NCBI GenBank assembly: GCA_037131065.1
Contig: JBAXRT010000034.1
Span: 1-24,106 of the forward strand
Direction of reading: 5' to 3'
DNA from: JBAXRT01 sp037131065
GTDB lineage: Bacteria; Bacteroidota; Bacteroidia; Bacteroidales; FEN-979
Length of the DNA: 24,106 nt
Under the pieces are notes generated by a model, which worked only from the letters and a program-made list of their open reading frames with translations, was not told the origin of the DNA and made no database searches. The position numbers were made by a program, and so were the translations under genes. Below, piece after piece: positions 7,950-15,467 of the stretch (its first letter is position 1; each line of letters opens with the position of its first letter).

Positions 7950-9407
7950 ATGAAAATTGAGATAAATTTTTCCTCTTTCCGCTTCAGGATCATAGTCACC
8001 CTGGTACTGGTCATTACCACCATTTCATTTTTGTCCTTTTCCCTCTATAACCATTTTCTCAGCAGGAAGATCTATAAGAATGCTGAGAAGCAGACGGGTT
8101 ACGTGCTTCATCTGTTCAGGGATCAGATCATAGCAATCCATGACGGGACCATGATCAAACCAATACTCAGGGAGATGAATGCCAACAAACATGTTCTTCA
8201 TTCATACTTGCTTAATCCGGCAGGAAAGGTTATCTTTTCTGACAGTACCAGCCATTCCGATGTGGAGGTACTTAATCCTTCAATCCTGGCCGGTTTGAAG
8301 GAGGATATCAGTTTCACGACATACCAGTCGGAAAAAAATCCATATACCCGCGCAGTACTCCGTTTCCGGAACGGGCCGACCTGTGTGAGCTGCCACCCAC
8401 CGGCAATCAAGAATCTCGGTTATATTGTAATGGATATGTCGATGGACAACCCTGAAAACACCGTGATCTTCACGCAGAAGTTCAGCCTGGCCTTTACGGT
8501 CATTATGATCCTGCTGATCCTGGGTCTTGTCCTGGTTCTCCACTACAAGATCATCCGGAGATCCCTGTCAAAGTTCCAGGAAACCATATCGAGCATTAAT
8601 TCCGGTAACCTGGATACCAGGATCAGAATTCCGAAATCAACCGAATTAGGGAAACTCGGGAAAAGCTTCAATGAAATGGTGGACCAGTTCCAGCATACAC
8701 AGAAAGAGTTGCAGAGATACCACCAGCAGGAGATCCTGAATACCCAACGGCTGGCGTCGATCGGGGAGATGTCGGCCAGGCTTGCCCATGAGATCAGGAA
8801 CCCAATCACAGGTATTGCAAATGCCATCGAGATCATCATCGAAGAGACCAGGGATGAGGAGAACAAACCCGTGCTGGAGGAGATCCAGCGACAGGCGAAC
8901 CGGGTAAACAAGGCAGTTTCAAACCTCCTCAATTACTCACGCACCAAGGATCTGAATGTCCAGGAGGCGGATATCAACGAGATCATCAAGTCGGTGGTGT
9001 TCTTTCTTGAAAATCAGTCACCGGTGAAAAAGATCCGTTTCCGGCTCGATCTGGATACCGATATTCCCGTTTTTGAGTTTGACCCCGAACAGATTGAGAA
9101 TGTGTTGTCAAACCTGGGCCTCAATGCTTTATATGCATGCAATATCCGTGGAACCATTACCTTTGAAACCAAATACCTCAGGGATCACCGTTCGGTGAAG
9201 ATTTCGGTTATTGATACGGGCCCCGGAATTCCGGAGGAGAAAGTCAGGGATATTTTTAAACCATTTTTTACAACACGCACTCAGGGAACAGGGCTGGGGC
9301 TTGCCATTGCGAAAGAGATTATCGAGATGCACCTGGGAGAGATCTGGGTGGAGAACAATCCCGGAGAGGGTTGTACTTTTCACATTATCCTCCCTGTGGC
9401 TGAATAA
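7950..9407 (+). CDS. Membrane histidine kinase with a heme-c site in its periplasmic sensor domain
   Basis: The 485-residue kinase has two membrane helices (about 11-33 and 178-198) enclosing a sensor domain of about 145 residues. That domain contains CVSCH (145-149) in the context GPTCVSCHPPAIKNLGYIVM, a covalent heme-c motif on the side where heme is attached. After the second helix come a HAMP linker (about 198-250), a HisKA domain with phospho-acceptor His280 in LAHEIRNPI, and an HATPase_c domain with the N box near NLGLNALYA, DTGPGIP (422-428) and GTGLGLAIA (446-454). The gene lies 42 bases after the 12-heme cytochrome and 10 bases before an NtrC-type regulator, its obvious partner. The sensor probably reads redox state or a small ligand at the heme; that part is inference. 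Confidence 0.9.
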   Translation: MKIEINFSSFRFRIIVTLVLVITTISFLSFSLYNHFLSRKIYKNAEKQTGYVLHLFRDQIIAIHDGTMIKPILREMNANKHVLHSYLLNPAGKVIFSDSTSHSDVEVLNPSILAGLKEDISFTTYQSEKNPYTRAVLRFRNGPTCVSCHPPAIKNLGYIVMDMSMDNPENTVIFTQKFSLAFTVIMILLILGLVLVLHYKIIRRSLSKFQETISSINSGNLDTRIRIPKSTELGKLGKSFNEMVDQFQHTQKELQRYHQQEILNTQRLASIGEMSARLAHEIRNPITGIANAIEIIIEETRDEENKPVLEEIQRQANRVNKAVSNLLNYSRTKDLNVQEADINEIIKSVVFFLENQSPVKKIRFRLDLDTDIPVFEFDPEQIENVLSNLGLNALYACNIRGTITFETKYLRDHRSVKISVIDTGPGIPEEKVRDIFKPFFTTRTQGTGLGLAIAKEIIEMHLGEIWVENNPGEGCTFHIILPVAE

Positions 9408-9417
9408 ATTTTAAGTC

Positions 9418-10812
9418 ATGAATCCGATGAGAATACTGGTGATCGACGATGAACAGCTGATCAGGTGGTCTTTTGAAAAAAAGCTTAATTCTCTTGGATA
9501 TAAGGTTCTCACAGCCGAAACCGGAGAAGAAGGATTGAAGCTTTTCGAGAACTATCTGCCTGAGGTGGTTTTTATCGACAACAAGCTCCCGGGGATGCAG
9601 GGGTTGGATGTGATCCCGAGAATCAAGGCGATCCATGACGACACCAACATTGTTTTCATGACGGCTTTTGGTTCTATCGCCACGGCGGTAAAAGCCATGA
9701 AACTCGGGGCCAACGAATATGTCAACAAACCTTTCTCATTCAAGGAGATCTATGCCATCCTCGACATTATCAAAGAGAAGATCAGTGTTGTCAATGAGTT
9801 GCAGTTATTGAGGCGGCAGCAAAAAGAGAGGGTCACCTTCGATCATATCATCGGCAAATCTGCCCTCATGCGAAGCATCATCCAACTTTCGAAAAAAATT
9901 GCCAGGATCAACACCACGACCGTTCTTTTGCTGGGGGAGAGCGGCACAGGGAAAGACTACTTCGCCAAAGCCATTCACAACGAAAGCAACAGGAAAAACA
10001 AACCCTTTGTTACCATCAACTGCTCCTCTCTCCCTGAAACCCTGCTTGAAAGCGAACTTTTTGGCCATGAACAGGGTGCTTTTACCGATGCAAGGAAGAT
10101 GAAGAAAGGGATGTTCGAGATGGCCGAAGGGGGTACGGTTTTCCTGGATGAGATTGGGGAGATAAACCCATCAACACAGGTAAAATTGCTCGGGGTCATT
10201 GAGAACAGGACAGTCAGGCGCCTGGGGGGGAACAGCGATATCCCGGTTGATATCAGGATTATCGCCGCCACGAACAAGGATCTTAAAAAATCAATTGAAG
10301 AACGAAGTTTCCGTGAAGATCTCTATTACAGGCTCAAAGTATTCCAGATCAATCTTCCCCCACTGCGCGATCATGAAGAGGATATATCCGTGCTTACTGA
10401 TCATTTCATCAGCCAGTTCAACCTGCAGTTCAGGAAGAACATCAGGGGGATTGATCCTTCCGCAAAAGAGTTGCTTGAAAAGTACCGGTGGCCCGGAAAT
10501 ATCAGGGAATTACGCAATGTCATCGAGCGTGGTGTGATCCTGGAGGGCGGGGAAAGATTGCAGGTTGAGAGCCTCCCGGGGGAAATTGTGCATCCGGAAG
10601 GAGTGATCTCTGCTCGGGCAAAAGAGGAGGCGGACACCCACCTGGCTGTGGAGAAGGAGTCTTACCCCGAGGGAACATCGTTGTATGAGATAGAAAAGCA
10701 GGTGTTGGTCCAGGCGCTGGAGAAAACAGGTCACAACCAGTCGAGGGCTGCCAGGCTGCTCGGAATCACCAGGGATACCCTTCGATACAGGATGAAAAAG
10801 TACAACCTCTAG
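9418..10812 (+). CDS. NtrC-family sigma-54-dependent response regulator
   Basis: The 464-residue protein has a receiver domain (about 1-120) with acidic pocket Asp10/Asp11, phospho-acceptor Asp54, Thr82 and Lys104. Its AAA+ domain has Walker A GESGTGK (173-179), the sigma-54-contact loop GAFTDA (220-225) and Walker B VFLDEIG (241-247). A C-terminal Fis-type helix-turn-helix (about 424-464) ends in TRDTLRYRMKKYNL. All parts needed to activate sigma-54 polymerase are intact. It is the last gene of the operon whose promoter candidate at 5124 is sigma-54 type, and a second such promoter at 11062 lies 250 bases downstream, so positive autoregulation and control of both cytochrome operons are likely. 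The partner kinase is the heme-bearing one immediately upstream. Confidence 0.95.
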   Translation: MNPMRILVIDDEQLIRWSFEKKLNSLGYKVLTAETGEEGLKLFENYLPEVVFIDNKLPGMQGLDVIPRIKAIHDDTNIVFMTAFGSIATAVKAMKLGANEYVNKPFSFKEIYAILDIIKEKISVVNELQLLRRQQKERVTFDHIIGKSALMRSIIQLSKKIARINTTTVLLLGESGTGKDYFAKAIHNESNRKNKPFVTINCSSLPETLLESELFGHEQGAFTDARKMKKGMFEMAEGGTVFLDEIGEINPSTQVKLLGVIENRTVRRLGGNSDIPVDIRIIAATNKDLKKSIEERSFREDLYYRLKVFQINLPPLRDHEEDISVLTDHFISQFNLQFRKNIRGIDPSAKELLEKYRWPGNIRELRNVIERGVILEGGERLQVESLPGEIVHPEGVISARAKEEADTHLAVEKESYPEGTSLYEIEKQVLVQALEKTGHNQSRAARLLGITRDTLRYRMKKYNL

Positions 10813-10814
10813 AG

Positions 10815-10844
10815 CGGGGTGGGTTATTTCACCCACTCCGTTTT
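10815..10844 (+). terminator. Intrinsic terminator after the response regulator
   Basis: Bases 10815-10824 pair with 10831-10840 (ten pairs, one G-T wobble, six-base loop), and TTTT follows directly. It begins two bases after the regulator stop codon. The inner GTGGGT-N6-ACCCAC part is also found, inverted, inside the NHL gene at 5523-5542, so the element might double as a binding site. Confidence 0.65.
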
Positions 10845-10859
10845 GGGTCAAAGCACCCA
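10844..10859 (+). repeat. Second GGGT-N6-ACCC inverted repeat
   Basis: TGGGTCAAAGCACCCA has five-base arms around a six-base spacer, the same architecture as the element at 10819-10836, with centres 24 bases apart. It could be a tandem activator site about 230 bases upstream of the sigma-54 promoter at 11062. No experimental or comparative support is available here. Confidence 0.35.
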
Positions 10860-11032
10860 CTTTCCTTATAAATTTTCATGAATATTTAAAAATGGGGCAT
10901 GCGTGCAAACCGGAATAAGCCTCATGTTCTTTTTTTATCTCTCAGGGTAATTTTTTCTCATTCTAAACAATATGATAATATGTAGATATTCAGAGTTTAG
11001 TATTCATTCAGGAATGCTATATAGTTGATAAA

Positions 11033-11050
11033 ATATAAATATATTTATAT
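11033..11050. promoter_or_regulatory. AT-rich 18-base palindrome upstream of the sigma-54 promoter
   Basis: ATATAAATATATTTATAT is a perfect palindrome 11 bases before the -24 element. Such tracts bend or melt easily and may help loop an upstream activator to polymerase. The function is inferred. Confidence 0.35.
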
Positions 11051-11061
11051 AAGCAGGTTTT

Positions 11062-11076
11062 TGGCATGCAATTTGA
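11062..11076 (+). promoter_or_regulatory. Sigma-54 (-24/-12) promoter candidate for the tetraheme/porin operon
   Basis: TGGCATGCAATTTGA matches TGGCAC-N5-TTGC at all but two conserved positions and shares the TTGA -12 half with the element at 5124. A start near 11088 leaves about 30 bases to the ATG at 11119. It lies just beyond the gene for an NtrC-type activator. Confidence 0.65.
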
Positions 11077-11118
11077 AATAGGCGGTTAACCATATTAAAA
11101 ACTTTAACCAAATCAACC

Positions 11119-11751
11119 ATGAAGAAATTGCAAAAACTCACTTTTGTTCTCATCCTGAGCAGTTTCCTGGCCATGTCGGGTTTTTCACAATCCATTGTCG
11201 GATCTGCACATGATTTTTCTGCCCAGAGCTGGAACCTGAGCGGTGAGATCTGCATCTGCTGCCACACACCACACAATGCTAACATTACGGTACCGGATGC
11301 CCCCTTGTGGAACCACCAGAATACTGCTGCCGTTTTCCAGCTTTACACAAGCCCGACGTTCAACGGTGCCGCTACAATCACACAGCCCAGCGGCAGCTCA
11401 AAGTTGTGCCTGAGTTGCCACGACGGAACCGTCGCCCTTGAGAATTATGGTACCACCACCAACGGAACCCATTTTATCACGGCCCTGAACAACCTCGGGA
11501 GCGATCTCAGGAACGACCATCCCATCTCCTTTATTTACGATGCCGCCCTGGCATCGGCCGACCAGGGACTTTGGGATCCGACCACCCACCTCTCAGGGAT
11601 CGGCACCGGTACCATCGCCAATACGATGCTCTTTAACAACAAAATGGAATGTGCGTCATGCCATGATGTTCACAACAGTACAGGTTATGCGCATTTATTG
11701 CTTAAAGCCAACACCAGCAGTGCTCTCTGCCTGACCTGTCACAACAAGTAA
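11119..11751 (+). CDS. Exported tetraheme c-type cytochrome, OmcE-like
   Basis: The 210-residue product has a signal peptide ending near GFSQ (24). It carries four CxxCH motifs: CICCH (45-49, with an extra Cys47), CLSCH (97-101), CASCH (178-182) and CLTCH (204-208). Eight histidines outside these motifs (31, 52, 66, 118, 134, 157, 185, 192) are enough for a distal ligand to each heme. Size, heme number and motifs such as CHTPHN, PLWNH, CLSCHDGTVAL, NDHPISF and CASCHDVHN resemble the tetraheme family that includes the filament-forming Geobacter OmcE, as I recall it. It is the first gene behind its own sigma-54 promoter candidate, and a strong hairpin follows, so it may be made in excess over the downstream conduit genes. 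Filament formation is a hypothesis; heme binding is secure. Confidence 0.9.
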   Translation: MKKLQKLTFVLILSSFLAMSGFSQSIVGSAHDFSAQSWNLSGEICICCHTPHNANITVPDAPLWNHQNTAAVFQLYTSPTFNGAATITQPSGSSKLCLSCHDGTVALENYGTTTNGTHFITALNNLGSDLRNDHPISFIYDAALASADQGLWDPTTHLSGIGTGTIANTMLFNNKMECASCHDVHNSTGYAHLLLKANTSSALCLTCHNK

Positions 11752-11774
11752 TTATTCGCAAGCAGTCAATGGTT

Positions 11775-11812
11775 ATAAATTGGGAGGGAGCCTTTTTACC
11801 CTTCCAATTTAT
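11775..11812 (+). terminator. Hairpin after the tetraheme cytochrome: terminator or attenuator
   Basis: Bases 11775-11788 pair with 11799-11812 (fourteen pairs, one G-T wobble) around a ten-base loop that is itself T-rich. The downstream T-run is poor, so termination may be partial. It would separate a highly expressed first gene from the NHL/porin genes, which have no obvious promoter of their own. Confidence 0.6.
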
Positions 11813-11819
11813 TGTTTAT

Positions 11820-11825
11820 GAAGGA
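11820..11825 (+). promoter_or_regulatory. Strong ribosome binding site of the NHL lipoprotein gene
   Basis: GAAGGAG lies eight bases before ATG 11834. Clear purine-rich Shine-Dalgarno sites are otherwise rare in this window, and it fixes this start. Confidence 0.6.
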
Positions 11826-11833
11826 GACAATCC

Positions 11834-12904
11834 ATGATCCGGAAAATCGTCACACTATTATTTTTACCCGCAATCTTCCTACTGCCCTCCTGCTCAAATC
11901 ACGTTTCGAAAAGCAGGAAAAAGAAAGAGATTGTGATCTTTCCATCACCGCCCGATACGGCCCGGGTTCAGTTCCTGACCAGTTTCAGCAGTTCCGAGAA
12001 TACGATCGGAAAGCAGTCGATGGTTTCGAAGTTCATTTTCGGAGAAGCTGATCCCAAGCCAATCAAAAAACCATACGGTATCGCCGTTCACGGAGGCAAA
12101 ATATATATCTGCGATACCGGTATCGGGGGGCTTGAAATTGTAGATCTAAAGAAGAATACCTTCGAATATTTTGTTCCACCCGGCAAGGGCCAGCTTAAGC
12201 TTCCGCTCAACTGTGCTGTAGATGATGACGGAATCCTATATGTGGCTGATGGTCAGCGTCGCCAGGTGGTAATCTTTGATTCTTCCGGGAATTATCTGTC
12301 CAGCTTCGGGGAGGCCGATAACTTTAAGCCTACCGATGTGTTCATTGCCGAAGGAAAGATCTGGGTGTCGAATATCCTCGGGAACAAGATTGAGGTGTAC
12401 GATAAAACCACTCGTCAGAAACTCTTTAGATTCCCCGAAGCTGAGAAGGGGAAAGAATATTTCCTCTACTCACCAACCAACCTCTTCGTCACTGCCGATA
12501 AGGTCTATGTGAGCGATATGGGCGATTTTAAAGTCAAAATATACGATCATAGCGGCAAATTCCTCTCTGCAGTCGGGAGCAACGGTAAAAACCCGGGGCA
12601 GTTCGTTCGTCCGAAAGGGATCGCGGTCGACCAGGAGTCAAACCTTTATGTGGTCGATGCGGGATTCGAGAACACTCAGATCTTTAACCGGGATGGTAAG
12701 GTTCTGATGTTTTTCGGGGGGCCTTACAAGGAAAGACCAGGGGACATGTGGCTGCCGGCCAAGGTCGCCATCGATTACCAGAACCTTGATCACTTCCTGA
12801 AATTTGTGGATCCGCGTTTTGATCTGAAATACCTGATCTTCGTTACCAACCAGTATGGTCCCGACAAAGTGAACGTATACGGATTTATTGAACATAAAAA
12901 GTAG
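11834..12904 (+). CDS. NHL-repeat beta-propeller lipoprotein
   Basis: The 356-residue product has a lipoprotein signal with LPSC at 17-20. NHL-type blades follow, including KKPYGIAVHGGKIYICDTG, LNCAVDDDGILYVADGQRRQVVIFD and FVRPKGIAVDQESNLYVVDAG. The region before the first blade (SKFIFGEADP) corresponds to NKLVEFVFGKKN in the NHL protein at 5209, so the two are paralogues. The last blade region (VAIDYQNLDHFLKFVDP onward) is divergent. The likely location is the outer membrane, tethered by lipid. It sits between the tetraheme cytochrome and a pentaheme lipoprotein/porin pair, which suggests a scaffold or assembly part of an outer-membrane electron conduit. No catalytic motif is seen. Confidence 0.85.
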   Translation: MIRKIVTLLFLPAIFLLPSCSNHVSKSRKKKEIVIFPSPPDTARVQFLTSFSSSENTIGKQSMVSKFIFGEADPKPIKKPYGIAVHGGKIYICDTGIGGLEIVDLKKNTFEYFVPPGKGQLKLPLNCAVDDDGILYVADGQRRQVVIFDSSGNYLSSFGEADNFKPTDVFIAEGKIWVSNILGNKIEVYDKTTRQKLFRFPEAEKGKEYFLYSPTNLFVTADKVYVSDMGDFKVKIYDHSGKFLSAVGSNGKNPGQFVRPKGIAVDQESNLYVVDAGFENTQIFNRDGKVLMFFGGPYKERPGDMWLPAKVAIDYQNLDHFLKFVDPRFDLKYLIFVTNQYGPDKVNVYGFIEHKK

Positions 12905-12916
12905 GCAATCCTTTTG

Positions 12917-13486
12917 ATGGGTTCTGTTAAAAATGACATATTCTTTATCCTGGTTGTACTGGCATTCTCATTTCTGGTGGGCTGTTCTCATAAAGTCCTG
13001 ACTGTATTTTTTGATGGGGTTCCTGAATCGAACGACTCTACAAAAGTTGCGGTAAAAAAACCCGCTGGTCAAACAGACACCTTACTTACTGCAGAGATTA
13101 CCGCGAACCTGGCCGGACTCCAGAACTCCGTTCATCCTCCTTTTCAGAATAAGAAATGCATTCTCTGCCATGATCCGGGCTCGACCACTAAACTTCAGAC
13201 CCCGCAACCGGGGTTGTGTTATGTGTGTCATGACGATTTCAGCCTGAATTTCAAATTCATTCACGGGCCAGTGTCCGGAGGATTCTGCACCTCATGCCAT
13301 AATCCGCATAAATCGAATTTCAAAAAACTGCTTATCCGGCAGGGTCAGGAATTATGCCTTTACTGCCATGATTCGAAAGAGGTTTTAAAACAGGCCGCCC
13401 ATGTGAACATCGGAGATGCCGACTGCATTACCTGTCACAATCCTCATGGCGGGAACAAGAGATATTTTTTAGCCGGAAATGAATAA
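12917..13486 (+). CDS. Pentaheme c-type cytochrome lipoprotein
   Basis: From ATG 12917 (an in-frame TTG lies just before it) the product is 189 residues. It has a lipoprotein signal ending in FLVGC (Cys23), then a low-complexity spacer rich in Lys and Thr, then five CxxCH motifs: CILCH, CYVCH, CTSCH, CLYCH and CITCH. Partner motifs VHPPF, CHNPHKS and CHNPHGG are typical of doubled-CXXCH cytochromes. The gene begins 12 bases after the NHL lipoprotein and its end overlaps the porin gene by eight bases, which suggests co-translation with the barrel. By analogy with porin-cytochrome complexes it could sit in or beneath the barrel as the periplasmic-side or surface cytochrome. Which face it occupies cannot be read from the sequence. 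Confidence 0.9.
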   Translation: MGSVKNDIFFILVVLAFSFLVGCSHKVLTVFFDGVPESNDSTKVAVKKPAGQTDTLLTAEITANLAGLQNSVHPPFQNKKCILCHDPGSTTKLQTPQPGLCYVCHDDFSLNFKFIHGPVSGGFCTSCHNPHKSNFKKLLIRQGQELCLYCHDSKEVLKQAAHVNIGDADCITCHNPHGGNKRYFLAGNE

Positions 13487-15458
13487 TAGGATGGTGAGCC
13501 GGAAGATCTTATATCTTATTTTACTCCTTCCCTTCCATGGGTTCGGGCAGAACGGTAACGGGAACCACAAGTTCTGGCAGCTGACCTCCCTGAACGGGGC
13601 CATCCAGGTTGGGGGACATTACCGCTATCAGGAAGGAACCACCAATGAGATCTACAATTACCAGAAGAGTTCGCGCCTCTACGGAGGGATACTTGCCAAC
13701 ACCACCAGCTATTTCTATCATCCGAACCTTCTGTCGCTCGACCTTGGGGTGGAATTTAACCCAGAGATCGGGAAGGATCTCTTTCTCGTGGTTCCCGACC
13801 AGGCAGAGGTCCGGACGATGCAGAAGATCAATATTGCGGCGACCCTTTTCAGGCAGAGAACATTCACCCTCGGGGCATTTTTCAACTACAACATGGTCTA
13901 TACAAACCGTGAGAACCTTTCCAACATCAAATCAAACGGAACGAACTGGGGCGCCAACCTCAACTTCTCCAATAAGATCCTGCCTTTCCAGGCCAGCTAC
14001 CAGCAGAGCAAATGGCATGAAACCGAAATCGCAACTGGCAGAACCTTTCTGACCAATACTAAAAATTTCCAGGCCAGGATCGATAAATCATTCTCCTCCC
14101 ACGACAACAACGAGCTGACCTATTCCCACAATGATTACTTCAGGCAGGATGCGCTGCTTTACGATACACGGAACATATCCGACAACCTGCTGCTAAACAA
14201 CACCATCTATTTCGATCACAAACGGAATTATTACCTGATCTCGAACATTTCCGGGATCGATCAGCGCGGCAACGATGCATTCCGGAGGTTTCAGATCGAT
14301 GAAGGGGTCTCCCTTAATCTTCCGATGCATTTCATCCTTTCGACAAATTATTTCTTCTATAATTACCATAGAGCAACCCAGGATCTTAATCAGCATCAGG
14401 TTTCCGGGACCCTGCGTCATAAACTTTACCAGAGTCTCACGACAGGCATCTCCGGTGAGTACAACTCACTCGTTCATACTTTTTATAAGGAACAGAATTC
14501 CAAGACGGGAATCGAAATCCTCTATGAAAAAAAGATCCCGCTTAAAGGGCTCCTCGCCCTTTCCTATGTCTTCAACTGGCAGCGTCAGAACAGGCAAAGC
14601 GATCCGGTGCAGCTTCCTATTCTCCATGAAGAGCACACGCTTACCGACGGAAGAATCGTCCTGCTCGACAAGGCTTTTGTCGATCCATCAACGGTCGTGA
14701 TCAAGGATGTTACAGGCACGATCATCTACCAGCCCGACTTTGATTATCTCCTGATACAGAGGAATGATTTTCTCGAGATCCAGCGGATACCGGGGGGACA
14801 GATCCCCAACAACGGAAAGGTCTATGCCGACTATATCTCAATGCAGCCGGGATCATACCGTTATGATGTCCTTTTCAATAACCTCAACGCAAGCATATCC
14901 CTCTGGAACAGGCTGGTGGAGGTATATTACCGTTTTGCAAAGCAGGATTACTTTAATCTTGTCACTGCCGAATACCTGACCCTGAACTATTTCACCCAGC
15001 AGATTGCCGGATGCCGGCTTGAGTACCGTTTTGCAAATGGCGGGGTAGAGTACGAAAATTACAACAGCTCCATCATCCCTTACCGCATGATGAAATACTA
15101 TGTAGCGTTGCAGGGAAACATCAAAGGAAGGTTTACATTCAGCCTTAACGGGAACCTGAGACAGTACAACATGCTGGAAGATAACACAAGGCAGACTTAC
15201 GCTGATATCATCGGGGCAGTCGGATACAATTTCGGACCGCAGACAAGGGTAAGCCTTGAGGTTGGATACCGCAAGCAGGTTGGAAAAGAGATCGACCTGA
15301 ACCTTCTCACTGCAAGGACCGAGTTCACGACGGTCTTCAGGCAGGTTTTTTTCAAGATAGGGTTTGAGATCTATGGCCGGGATTACCTGAGCGAAAGGAC
15401 CAACTTTTTTGGCGGATACGTTCAGATCGTAAGAAATTTTAACTGGCATAAAAAGTAA
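13479..15458 (+). CDS. Large outer-membrane beta-barrel, probable porin of a porin-cytochrome conduit
   Basis: The 659-residue protein has a signal peptide (VSRKILYLILLLPFHGFGQ). ATG 13491 is an alternative start that gives the same signal. The rest is dominated by alternating polar/aromatic strands, for example GAFFNYNMVYTN, YYLISNISGI, MHFILSTNYFFYNYH and RVSLEVGYRKQVG, and ends in a barrel-like strand, YVQIVRNFNWHKK. There is no plug domain, TonB box or heme motif. Position between a pentaheme lipoprotein (eight-base overlap upstream) and a 15-heme cytochrome (nine-base gap downstream) is the classic layout of a porin-cytochrome complex carrying electrons across the outer membrane. A short internal region with RIVLLDKAFVDPSTVVIKD is less barrel-like and may form a periplasmic or surface domain. 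Function is inferred from context and fold pattern. Confidence 0.82.
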   Translation: MNNRMVSRKILYLILLLPFHGFGQNGNGNHKFWQLTSLNGAIQVGGHYRYQEGTTNEIYNYQKSSRLYGGILANTTSYFYHPNLLSLDLGVEFNPEIGKDLFLVVPDQAEVRTMQKINIAATLFRQRTFTLGAFFNYNMVYTNRENLSNIKSNGTNWGANLNFSNKILPFQASYQQSKWHETEIATGRTFLTNTKNFQARIDKSFSSHDNNELTYSHNDYFRQDALLYDTRNISDNLLLNNTIYFDHKRNYYLISNISGIDQRGNDAFRRFQIDEGVSLNLPMHFILSTNYFFYNYHRATQDLNQHQVSGTLRHKLYQSLTTGISGEYNSLVHTFYKEQNSKTGIEILYEKKIPLKGLLALSYVFNWQRQNRQSDPVQLPILHEEHTLTDGRIVLLDKAFVDPSTVVIKDVTGTIIYQPDFDYLLIQRNDFLEIQRIPGGQIPNNGKVYADYISMQPGSYRYDVLFNNLNASISLWNRLVEVYYRFAKQDYFNLVTAEYLTLNYFTQQIAGCRLEYRFANGGVEYENYNSSIIPYRMMKYYVALQGNIKGRFTFSLNGNLRQYNMLEDNTRQTYADIIGAVGYNFGPQTRVSLEVGYRKQVGKEIDLNLLTARTEFTTVFRQVFFKIGFEIYGRDYLSERTNFFGGYVQIVRNFNWHKK

Positions 15459-15467
15459 CCGCGCAAC

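Larger units (their letters stand above)
10813..11118. other. 306-base regulatory intergenic region
   Basis: No gene is seen here. From left to right it holds an intrinsic terminator (10815-10844), a second smaller inverted repeat (10844-10859), about 170 AT-rich bases without recognised signals, an AT palindrome (11033-11050), a sigma-54 promoter candidate (11062-11076) and a short leader to the ATG at 11119. Confidence 0.7.

Noticed and set aside
12914..12916. TTG as start of the pentaheme lipoprotein
   Set aside because: An ATG follows directly and gives the same lipoprotein signal.
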